Shown here in pieces: positions 1-7,165 of a DNA stretch of 20,197 bases. Both the position numbers and the translations under genes were made by a program. Every line of letters begins with the position of its first letter. Within the stretch, counting starts at the first letter, position 1. The stretch is taken from the IMG/VR virus record IMGVR_UViG_3300030060_000151, positions 1 through 20,197 of that record; one strand, given 5' to 3'. The stretch is from a virus. Under the pieces are notes generated by a model, which saw only the letters and a program-made list of their open reading frames with translations, was not told the origin of the DNA and searched no databases.

Positions 1-1976
1 GTTCCAAACAATGAAGCAAAAGTATTTCTAAATCCATGTAAAGCACCAGAGTTACCTAAATCACCAAACTGTGTTATAGCTGAATATGGATTTGCAATAG
101 TACCCATATATCCTAAATCTCTTAAAGTTCCAAAACCTTTCCTCATTTGTTTATCGCCACTTATAAATCTGCTTTGCAATAAATCTACTAACTGATCTTC
201 ATTTAATGGATTGAGCCTACCTGCTGCTTTTTCTGATTCTATTATTGCACCTATAGATTTATTTATATTAAAAACACCATCTTTTGTTTTTAAAGCATTT
301 CTACCAAAAAATTTATATTTTTCTATTTTATCTATAGCACCTCTTATATACAAAGATAAAGCATCAGCTGGATCTTCATAAAACTCTGATATTTGTTTTT
401 CTGTTAAATCTTTAATTTTTCTTTTTTTAACAAACCTTGGAAGTCTATCTGTTGTAAGTCCAAAACCTCTTACATATTGATTAGCTACTAATGATCTTTC
501 TGCTAATGACAAATCTTTTGCTGAATCTAGTCCTAATCTTTTTGCATACTCATTTTCTAATTCAGTTAATCTTGTTAAATTTTTAATACCTAAAGATTCT
601 CTAAACTTATCTATGTCTTTAACTTGTCTAGGAAAATAATCATCTAATTTTTGAAAAAATATTCCAGCTTTTTGTGTATCTCCATAAATTTCTTCTAATG
701 TATTTTTTACAATATTAAAATTTTCTTTCATTGGTTCATTCATATACGATGTTGCTTCATCAAAATTTCCATTATATAAACTTCTTGTTAATTTTGTTTT
801 ATCTACAGGATTCATATTTCTCAAATCATCAATAAATGGTTGAACTTTTTTTAAAGTATTTGCAGTATTAGTATGTAATTTGTATTCAAAATGTCTTAAT
901 TTTCCACCTACTGTTTCTGATATATTTCTTATTCTAGTTGATAATGTTCCTAAAAAATTATCTAATGCTCCTGATTTTACTCTTGATGTTGCACTATCAT
1001 TAACCACAGAGTCGTTTGCTATTTTAGCAGCTTGTGATTGAGTTGGTGGTATTTTAAGTTGTTTGCCTGTTCTTTGTATTGATTTTGTTAATTTTTCATT
1101 ATCTATTTTTTGAACTAAATTATTCATAGCTTCATTTGGACTAAAACCATTTTTTATATCTTGTGCTATAATTTGTTCTGCTTCTTCTATTGTTTTTAAA
1201 TCAGATTTATTTTGTATTTTTTTTACTCCTACTCCTACTCCTTTTCCTATTGCATATCCCACAGCTCCACCACCAGCTCCGAAAGCTCCATACTCTAATG
1301 CTTTTTGTCCATCTATTTCTCCTGTAGTAGCTAAATCTTCTAATACACTATATCCACTACCAAGTCCTGCTGATACCCCCATTACTCTTGGTAAAGTTGC
1401 ACCTGGAGCAATAGCTGTAGTTGGATCGGCTATTATGCCTACTACTTCACCTGCTGTTCCTGCAATACTTTCAGGATTTGGTTCAAAGTATTCTCCATAT
1501 TCTTCTATTAAACCTCTTTCTCTTGCTCTTTCTATCATTTCTCTACGTTGATCTATGTTAGCTTCCATAAACCCTTTTCCATAAAGAGTTTCAGGAGAAA
1601 AATATTGAAAACCATTTTCAAAATCAATACTAAACCTACCTAATGGAATTTTTGCTTCTAATATATCTGTTCCTAAAGCAACTGCACCTTGTGCTTTATC
1701 ATAACGATATACAAATTGTTCATAAGCACTATCTTTTCCTGTTCTTACAAGTTTTTTATTTACAATCCTATCGCCTGGCTTTGCTTCTAGCATTTTTAGT
1801 TTAGGCGATAAATCAATTTTTTCTTGTGTAATTTCCTCACCTAAATCCATTCTATCGCCTTCTTCAGAAAACTTCCTAATAAGTTTTCCATCTTTAATTT
1901 CATCACCAGGTAAAGCTGCTAATTGTCTTAATCTAGGTGAATTTTGTATTATTTCTAATGTAAGTTGTTCTGCCAT
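1..1976 (-). CDS. Large structural / polyvalent-type phage protein (3' end beyond window)
   Basis: This is an open frame of 658 visible codons that starts with ATG at 1976 and runs off the left edge without a stop, so the C-terminus is missing. The start overlaps the upstream stop as TAATG. The N-terminal 200 residues are charged. A Gly/Val-rich hydrophobic segment lies at about residues 199-249, including GAGGGAVGYAIGKGVGVGV. A long alpha-helical-looking, Lys/Glu/Asn-rich region follows, with the motifs YFPRQ (about 447-451) and FYEDPADALSLYIR (about 530). Position (last in the structural run, after the internal-protein genes) and the membrane-compatible glycine segment suggest a large internal/ejection protein. 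Motifs of this kind also occur in phage large polyvalent proteins. Both assignments are inference; no catalytic motif was recognised in the visible part. Confidence 0.7.
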   Translation of the reverse strand, partial: MAEQLTLEIIQNSPRLRQLAALPGDEIKDGKLIRKFSEEGDRMDLGEEITQEKIDLSPKLKMLEAKPGDRIVNKKLVRTGKDSAYEQFVYRYDKAQGAVALGTDILEAKIPLGRFSIDFENGFQYFSPETLYGKGFMEANIDQRREMIERARERGLIEEYGEYFEPNPESIAGTAGEVVGIIADPTTAIAPGATLPRVMGVSAGLGSGYSVLEDLATTGEIDGQKALEYGAFGAGGGAVGYAIGKGVGVGVKKIQNKSDLKTIEEAEQIIAQDIKNGFSPNEAMNNLVQKIDNEKLTKSIQRTGKQLKIPPTQSQAAKIANDSVVNDSATSRVKSGALDNFLGTLSTRIRNISETVGGKLRHFEYKLHTNTANTLKKVQPFIDDLRNMNPVDKTKLTRSLYNGNFDEATSYMNEPMKENFNIVKNTLEEIYGDTQKAGIFFQKLDDYFPRQVKDIDKFRESLGIKNLTRLTELENEYAKRLGLDSAKDLSLAERSLVANQYVRGFGLTTDRLPRFVKKRKIKDLTEKQISEFYEDPADALSLYIRGAIDKIEKYKFFGRNALKTKDGVFNINKSIGAIIESEKAAGRLNPLNEDQLVDLLQSRFISGDKQMRKGFGTLRDLGYMGTIANPYSAITQFGDLGNSGALHGFRNTFASLFG

Positions 1977-2629
1977 TATTCTATATCTGTATATTTATCT
2001 ATTTTTTCTGCTGCTTTTTTAATTGCATCAGTTACTGATAATGTAGGATCTGCACTTTGTATACTCATGGCTTCTGCTGCTAAAGAATCAATACCAGGAT
2101 CAGAAAAAGCTCCTTTACCACCTAATAAATCTACTGCTGTTTTTACTTCAGGGCTAATGTCATAAAGACCTTTAACTGCTGATTCAAATCCAAGTGCTTT
2201 TTCTTCGGTCATGCTTACTTGACTTGGAGTTTTGCCTTTTACTTTTGCTAATGCTGCTTGAGCTTCTGCTAATGTTTTAGCTGGAATTGACATAGCTTCT
2301 GCACCTCTAGCTAATGCACCACCAAAGGTTTCTCCTGGTTGTCTGCCTTTACCCATTTCTAAACCTGCTCTTAAAATAGCTGCATCTATCATTTGTTTAT
2401 TAGTTGGTGTTGGCATCATTTGTGGCATATAAGCATATCCTAAAAGAGTTTCTATATTGCTTAATCCTTGTGGATTATTAGGATCAATGTTTGGTGTAAA
2501 ATTACCATAATCAGGTGCTGTTTCTCCTTCTCTTAAAGGTCTTGAAAAAGCTGATATAGCTTGTTGTTCAAGTCTATCAGGTACTATGTAATCTAATAAC
2601 CCTAATGGGCTTTTGTATTCTGTTGCCAT
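1976..2629 (-). CDS. Putative internal virion protein, Ala-rich (217 aa)
   Basis: I do not recognise this family. The protein is Ala/Pro/Gly-rich. The N-terminal 90 residues contain many Pro and Asn and look disordered. The C-terminal half (about 95-217) is alanine-rich and predicted mostly helical, with no hydrophobic span long enough for a membrane helix. Start and stop are both TAATG junctions with the flanking genes, so it belongs to one translationally coupled set with its neighbours at 2629-3060 and 1-1976. Its place after the tail nozzle, where podoviruses encode the proteins ejected with DNA, makes an internal-core or ejection role plausible but unproven. Confidence 0.65.
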   Translation of the reverse strand: MATEYKSPLGLLDYIVPDRLEQQAISAFSRPLREGETAPDYGNFTPNIDPNNPQGLSNIETLLGYAYMPQMMPTPTNKQMIDAAILRAGLEMGKGRQPGETFGGALARGAEAMSIPAKTLAEAQAALAKVKGKTPSQVSMTEEKALGFESAVKGLYDISPEVKTAVDLLGGKGAFSDPGIDSLAAEAMSIQSADPTLSVTDAIKKAAEKIDKYTDIE

Positions 2630-3060
2630 TATAATATCCCCTGTCTGCTAGACATTAAGTTTCTATAAAATTGTTGTAAATCTACTGGTGTTATTTGTTG
2701 TCTTTGGTTATAAACAGGCATTTGAGGTGCATTAAATACAGGAGCTTGTGGTGCTTGGATATTAACACTTCCTTGATTTAATAAACCTTGTTGTCCTTGC
2801 TGCGTTGGTTGCATAGCAAAACCTTCAGGTTTAACACCCATTCCTTGAAATACTCCAGCTACTTCAGGAGTCATATTATCTAAAAGAAAATTACCACCTG
2901 GTTGTTGTATGTTAGGCATCATCATAGGAGTTTTAGGTTTTTCCATAGGGCTATCTCCAAGAAAACCACTAAATAAATTACCTGCTCCTTGAGTAAGACC
3001 AGCAAAAGTTGGAAGTATAGAAGTTAATCCTCCACTCATTCCATTTAAAAAATCAAACAT
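2629..3060 (-). CDS. Putative internal virion protein, Pro/Gln/Met-rich (143 aa)
   Basis: This is a small protein of unknown family. The N-terminus (residues 1-36) is hydrophobic and Gly-rich (FDFLNGMSGGLTSILPTFAG). The rest is low-complexity, rich in Gln, Pro, Met and Asn, as in flexible virion proteins. A strong Shine-Dalgarno AAGGAG sits 7 nt upstream of the ATG, and the stop overlaps the next start as TAATG. Its neighbours are the 274-residue protein upstream and the Ala-rich protein downstream. The amphipathic N-terminus would suit a membrane-interacting ejection protein; this is inference from composition and context. Confidence 0.6.
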   Translation of the reverse strand: MFDFLNGMSGGLTSILPTFAGLTQGAGNLFSGFLGDSPMEKPKTPMMMPNIQQPGGNFLLDNMTPEVAGVFQGMGVKPEGFAMQPTQQGQQGLLNQGSVNIQAPQAPVFNAPQMPVYNQRQQITPVDLQQFYRNLMSSRQGIL

Positions 3061-3075
3061 TTATATCTCCTTTTA

Positions 3076-3900
3076 TCATAATTGATTACCTATTCCAAAT
3101 CCTGCTGCTGCACCACTTGGCCCACCAATCATAAATCCACCTGCTGCACCTAATAATCCTAACAAAGGATTGCTTCGTGCTCCTGGTTGAGTAGTTGTTT
3201 GCATACCTGGTATAGGATTTCCTATTAGATTTGCATAGTTTTGCAAGTTAGCTAAATTTGCATTTTGATTAAAACTATACCTTTGCATAGCTTCATTTAT
3301 AGGTAATTGTGCTCTTGCTGTTCTTATATTTCCTAATTGTTGCAATGTTTGAGCTGGTGCTTGTAAACCACTCATAATTGTAGGTATGTTTTGCATAGCA
3401 ACAGCTTGTGATTTTAGAGCATCGCCATATACATCACCATATAACCTAGATGCAACATCTGATTGTTTAGTTAACATATCTTTTAATACTTCAGCTTCTA
3501 AAATACCTTGTCGAGTTCCACCAAGCTGTCCTGCTCCTGTAGCACCTCTACGAGCTTGTTGAAGTAATCTTGAGGTACTTTCTTCTATAGGATTTAATCC
3601 TGCTCTTAAAGCATTTTGAAACATAGGATTAGCAAATCTAGTAGAAGGATCTTGCATTAAACTTGTAAAACCTGGTACTAACGCATTAGCAATATCTGTT
3701 TGTCCACCTAAAGCCTGTTGTTCTCCTATTTGTTCTGCTCTAAGTAATATATCATCAGGGTTAGCATAAGTTTGGTCAGGATAAAACTGCTGTGGTGTCA
3801 TATTCTGAGCTTGTTGAAAAATATCCCTTAGATAAGGAGCTTGTCCTTCCCATGGCTCTGATTTTGTTGTTTGGGTTTGCGACCCACTTCCTTTACTCAT
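3076..3900 (-). CDS. Putative internal virion / ejection protein with glycine-rich C-terminus (274 aa)
   Basis: The N-terminus is Ser/Gln/Thr-rich, followed by an EPWEGQAPYLRDIFQQAQN-like stretch. I recall similar starts in marine and enterobacterial podoviral proteins encoded beside gp13-like genes. The middle is Gln/Ala/Asn-rich helix. The last 40 residues form a Gly-rich hydrophobic segment (LLGLLGAAGGFMIGG), typical of proteins that enter membranes during DNA ejection. A Shine-Dalgarno AGAGGT lies 5 nt upstream. A role like T7 internal core proteins gp14-gp16 is inferred from order and composition; no catalytic motif is visible. Confidence 0.65.
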   Translation of the reverse strand: MSKGSGSQTQTTKSEPWEGQAPYLRDIFQQAQNMTPQQFYPDQTYANPDDILLRAEQIGEQQALGGQTDIANALVPGFTSLMQDPSTRFANPMFQNALRAGLNPIEESTSRLLQQARRGATGAGQLGGTRQGILEAEVLKDMLTKQSDVASRLYGDVYGDALKSQAVAMQNIPTIMSGLQAPAQTLQQLGNIRTARAQLPINEAMQRYSFNQNANLANLQNYANLIGNPIPGMQTTTQPGARSNPLLGLLGAAGGFMIGGPSGAAAGFGIGNQL

Positions 3901-3909
3901 AATGTACCT

Positions 3910-4341
3910 CTAATGTATTGTTGTGAGTTCTTTGACGAGAACTGTGTATGCGTTTTCATACCCAAATTTCTCTAGTTTCTTTATAAATCCTTTGCGACAA
4001 ACTGTTTCCATTGCTACGCAACCATTTTCTAATGCCCATTCTTCTAGGGTTTCTAGTAGTTTTTCTACCCATAAGTCTAGGTCTTGTCCACCTAGAGTAA
4101 CTATTCTACAAGTAGTCTTTCTAGGGTATTCTATAATTTCTGTAGTAAGCACCGATATAATTTCTCTATCATCATCGAAAATTAACCACAGTTGCATACG
4201 AGCTTCTGATAATCTTTTATAAATATCCATAACAGACATTTCATCTCTACTCTTACCATTACCCATTTCTATATAAGGTTCACATTCCTCCCAAACCTCA
4301 TTAATTCTATCTGATGGTATTCCTGATATATATAAACTCAT
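3910..4341 (-). CDS. T7 gp13-like protein with GNAT-type appearance (143 aa)
   Basis: Length and layout resemble the small gp13-type internal proteins of T7-like phages. The arrangement looks like a degenerate GNAT acetyltransferase. An N-terminal helical region precedes strands around LWLIFDDDREIISVLTTEII (about 52-71) and CRIVTLGGQDLDLW (about 78-91). A helix follows (KLLETLEEWALENG), then a C-terminal strand/helix ending in FGYENAYTVLVKEL. The usual acetyl-CoA-binding loop (Q/RxxGxG/A) is not evident, so enzymatic activity is doubtful. The start overlaps the previous stop as ATGA, and the downstream gene is an ejection-type protein. In T7, gp13 is needed for normal virion maturation; carrying that role over here is inference. 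Confidence 0.6.
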   Translation of the reverse strand: MSLYISGIPSDRINEVWEECEPYIEMGNGKSRDEMSVMDIYKRLSEARMQLWLIFDDDREIISVLTTEIIEYPRKTTCRIVTLGGQDLDLWVEKLLETLEEWALENGCVAMETVCRKGFIKKLEKFGYENAYTVLVKELTTIH

Positions 4342-4598
4342 CCTAATTTCACCCAGCTTCCTGCTGCATTTCTAAAGTAAACTCCTTCGCCACTTCCAGG
4401 GTCAAAATTAGAGCCATCTCCATATACTATATCTCCTTGCTTTATTCTGCTCGGAGCTACATTTTTAACCTCTATAAATGTTGTAGGGTTTTCTTCTAAT
4501 GCTGCTTGTATTTTTTGAAATTCTTGTAATAAATATTGTGGTAAATCTTCAGGATTATCAGGTACTGGATTAGGCGTATATTTAGGTGCTTGTGACAT
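4338..4598 (-). CDS. Small conserved phage tail-region protein (86 aa)
   Basis: The function is unknown. The N-terminal 40 residues are Pro-rich then helical (LPQYLLQEFQKIQAALEE). The C-terminal half has a beta-rich module with QGDIVYGDGSNFDPGSGEGV and a final YFRNAAGSWVKL. I recall similar modules in small phage proteins encoded near tail fibre genes, where they are short virion or tail-tip accessories. The ATG abuts the upstream stop (TAAATG) with AGGAGAA 8 nt upstream. The stop overlaps the next ATG as ATGA, so it is coupled to both the tail nozzle gene and the gp13-like gene. Confidence 0.6.
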   Translation of the reverse strand: MSQAPKYTPNPVPDNPEDLPQYLLQEFQKIQAALEENPTTFIEVKNVAPSRIKQGDIVYGDGSNFDPGSGEGVYFRNAAGSWVKLG

Positions 4599-6149
4599 TT
4601 AGCGTTCTCCTATTACCTCATATTCTATATCATATCCGTTTAATTCAAAAGTTGTAGCTGTTGTGTTTTGAAACTTAATAGCTATGTATTTACCTGTTGC
4701 TCTTGCATCTACTTTATTTTGTGTATCAGGATCTATAGTTTGCTGTGTTTTGTAAGTATATGTGCCATCAGGGGTCATAGAACTTCCTACAAATACTTCA
4801 GCAGAACCTGTGCTAGAAAATCTTGGAGTAATCTTTCTTACTTGTTTTACAGTGTTAGTATTGCCATCAAGCGTTAATCCTTTTCTTTCCAATATCATAG
4901 TAAAATTAGACCCTGCAAAATCAAATCCATTATCTCCTCTATAGAGTTTGGTATCTCCTGTGCTAGACATTAATATGCTAGTTTCCGTAGGATTAAAGTT
5001 TCTTTGCCCCCAGTTCTCAGTAGTGCTGTAAGCTATCCAACTTTGTGATTGTCCTGACCATACAACTGCTGATGCACCTGGATTTACTATGCCTATTGCT
5101 ATATGTAAAATATCAGGCAAATCTCTAAAACTAAAAGCATTAACTTCATAATTCCATATCAATGCTTTGTTGCAATAAGTTGAGCCTACTGTTGGATAAG
5201 ATACCCATATTTCATTTTTTTGTTTATTATGTGTTACAAATATGTTTGCATAATTAGTGCTATCTATTTCTTCAAACAATGTTCTTTTAATTACATTAGA
5301 AGCTACTGATTGCTTAGATACTCCATTGTGTACTATTAAATCGCCATTAGTTACTACAAAATGTTTACCATTAAATTCTGCCACACAGTTTCTTGATAAA
5401 ACACCTGAGTCATCAAATAGTTTCTTAATATCAAATACTAAATTACCACCTGTAAAAGTCATAATGTATGTAGTGTTTTCTTTATATATTATAAAAGATT
5501 GTTTAAGTGGAAACCCATCTACAATAAATTCACCTGCATCACCTACTGTTGCTGAACCTGCATCGTTTGTACTAGATGCTGTCCAAGAACTAGGTAGCGT
5601 AAGGTTTTCTGCTGCATCTCCCCATCTAACTTTGTTAGGTAAATTAACAGAAGATTCAGTCATATTTAAAGCTATTAAATAATTACCAAAAGGTCTTATT
5701 ACTTTACAAGTTGTGTTTGATGGCCAATTAGTTAAATCTGTAAATGCACTAGCACCTGTTGTAGCTAAACATTGTGGGTCGTCTACTCCATTATTTAAAA
5801 TAGCTAATCCATTAAATATAGAACCAGTCCAGTTGCCTGAAGCAGTTAAGTTAGTAGAATAATCTCCACCTGATGATCTTGTAAAATCACTATGACTAGA
5901 ACCATCGTATCTGTATATCTTAGCTGAACCAGCATAAAACCAATAACTATTAGCACCTGTAGTCCAATTTAAAGCAAAATAAGGAGCTACTGTAGGTGTA
6001 CCAAAGACTTGATCTTGTCCTAATACTTTTTTAGCTGCATTATCTTCAAATCTTGCATTTTGTGTGTGTGAAAAAAATTCATTAGGTAATACAGTATCAT
6101 TTGTATCTTTAATCATTCCTTTTGGATTTAATATTTGAAGGGTTGCCAT
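4599..6149 (-). CDS. Tail nozzle / tail tube B-like protein (516 aa)
   Basis: This is a long beta-strand-rich protein, full of Thr/Ser/Asn and aromatic residues, with repeated short blade-like segments (for example NSYWFYAGSAKIYRYDG, FGNYLIALNMT, KHFVVTNGDLIVHNG, IWVSYPTVG). This resembles a beta-propeller nozzle of the P22 gp10 / T7 gp12 / SU10 nozzle type, which closes the distal end of a short tail tube. A GTG six codons upstream (6167) is possible. I prefer ATG at 6149 because it forms a TAATG junction with the upstream stop and has TGGAGA 11 nt upstream, while the GTG overlaps that Shine-Dalgarno. Family assignment is by architecture and gene order, not by a diagnostic motif. Confidence 0.65.
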   Translation of the reverse strand: MATLQILNPKGMIKDTNDTVLPNEFFSHTQNARFEDNAAKKVLGQDQVFGTPTVAPYFALNWTTGANSYWFYAGSAKIYRYDGSSHSDFTRSSGGDYSTNLTASGNWTGSIFNGLAILNNGVDDPQCLATTGASAFTDLTNWPSNTTCKVIRPFGNYLIALNMTESSVNLPNKVRWGDAAENLTLPSSWTASSTNDAGSATVGDAGEFIVDGFPLKQSFIIYKENTTYIMTFTGGNLVFDIKKLFDDSGVLSRNCVAEFNGKHFVVTNGDLIVHNGVSKQSVASNVIKRTLFEEIDSTNYANIFVTHNKQKNEIWVSYPTVGSTYCNKALIWNYEVNAFSFRDLPDILHIAIGIVNPGASAVVWSGQSQSWIAYSTTENWGQRNFNPTETSILMSSTGDTKLYRGDNGFDFAGSNFTMILERKGLTLDGNTNTVKQVRKITPRFSSTGSAEVFVGSSMTPDGTYTYKTQQTIDPDTQNKVDARATGKYIAIKFQNTTATTFELNGYDIEYEVIGER

Positions 6150-6865
6150 TACGCAGTTCTTCTCCACATATATGCAACAATGTATGGTTGAACATTATTG
6201 TGTGCTCCACCACCACCTGTTGAAGATGTGGTAAAACTAGAAGTTCCTGATGTATCGCCTTCTGATAAATTATTATTATCAGTATCACTTGTACTCATTG
6301 TTACATTATGAGTATGAGATGGCATTTCAGCAATGGTTAATGTATGCGTTTTAGAACCACCAGTTTCTTGTGCTGTATCAAAATCACTATCTGATGAATC
6401 TAAACCTACTATAACTCTACCTGCACCAAATGCTGCCCATGTACCAAAACCTAATAAAGTTGCAGGGTTAGTCGATGAAGCTGCATTAATATAAATAGAA
6501 CCTACAGGATAAACAGCTTGTAAAGTGGTTGCTGTATTAGAGCCAATAGTAATAGTGCCACTACAAGTTAAATTTCTTACACCTGTAATGTCAACATTAG
6601 CATCTGCTGTTACAGCTTTTGATGCTTGTGCTGTGCCAAGTGTTGTAACATCTACATAGTTTAATTCTGTTGTGTTTGCTGTAACTCCATCAAGTAGATT
6701 TAACTCTGTATGAGTCGAAGTAACAGCACCAGTAATACTAGGAAAAGTTGCTTTGATTGTAGATTTTACCAGTCTTATATGGTCATCACCTTCATTAACT
6801 GGATCACCAGCTACTGGATTTGAACTATTTAAGTCTGATATATATGTTCCTGTTTCTAATCCCAT
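6149..6865 (-). CDS. Short tail fibre with collar/gp10-like C-terminal tip (238 aa)
   Basis: The N-terminus contains DHIRLVKSTIKATFPSITGA, a segment common at the start of phage tail fibres. ELNLLDGVT and ELNYVDVT repeats follow (about 54-73). From about residue 118 comes a tip domain with YPVGSIYINAASSTNPATLL, FGTWAAFGAGRVIVGL, GGSKTHTLTIAEMPSHTHNV and a Gly-rich C-terminus ending in NVQPYIVAYMWRRT. This matches the phage tail collar / T4 gp10 C-terminal pattern, which forms trimeric receptor-binding or baseplate tips. A strong Shine-Dalgarno AAGGAG precedes the ATG. It probably works alongside the long fibre upstream as a second adsorption protein; the receptor is unknown. Confidence 0.85.
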   Translation of the reverse strand: MGLETGTYISDLNSSNPVAGDPVNEGDDHIRLVKSTIKATFPSITGAVTSTHTELNLLDGVTANTTELNYVDVTTLGTAQASKAVTADANVDITGVRNLTCSGTITIGSNTATTLQAVYPVGSIYINAASSTNPATLLGFGTWAAFGAGRVIVGLDSSDSDFDTAQETGGSKTHTLTIAEMPSHTHNVTMSTSDTDNNNLSEGDTSGTSSFTTSSTGGGGAHNNVQPYIVAYMWRRTA

Positions 6866-6868
6866 AAT

Positions 6869-7165
6869 TTACTCCTTCGGATTGTCGTCTTTAACTGATT
6901 TAATATGAAGATACCATTCACCTGTTTTTGCATTATCACCAAATTTACCTGCTGCTATATCTCTATAAAGCATATCAAGTTGTTCTGTTAGTAGGCCATA
7001 AATAGTTTTGGTCTGTGTGTTTGTATCTTCGTTATAAAATCCTGATGTTCTATCTACTTTATATTGTTTATAAAGATTATTATGTGCAGTTTGTACTTGA
7101 TTGTAAGCAGTTTCTTCTGCTTCTGTCATAGTGCTAACTACTCCATCTTTTAATATCTTAGGCAT
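6869..7165 (-). CDS. Fibre-associated small protein, possible assembly factor (98 aa)
   Basis: The frame stays open up to an ATG at 7198. I chose the ATG at 7165 (MPKILKDG) because it forms a TAATG overlap with the stop of the long fibre gene and avoids a 33-bp overlap. The protein is mostly helical and charged. Its C-terminus, LDMLYRDIAAGKFG then EWYLHIKSVKDDNPKE, resembles a tail shown by small phage proteins encoded directly after tail fibres. Wedged between two fibre genes, it could be a fibre chaperone or attachment adaptor; this is inference from position. Confidence 0.6.
   Translation of the reverse strand: MPKILKDGVVSTMTEAEETAYNQVQTAHNNLYKQYKVDRTSGFYNEDTNTQTKTIYGLLTEQLDMLYRDIAAGKFGDNAKTGEWYLHIKSVKDDNPKE

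Noticed and set aside
3923-4222. Plus-strand 99-codon ORF
   Set aside because: It lies entirely opposite the gp13-like gene, has low-complexity Ser-rich translation and no upstream ribosome-binding site.
6150-6167. Extended N-terminus of the nozzle gene from a GTG at 6167
   Set aside because: The GTG overlaps the Shine-Dalgarno sequence itself; ATG at 6149 has the TAATG coupling seen at neighbouring junctions.
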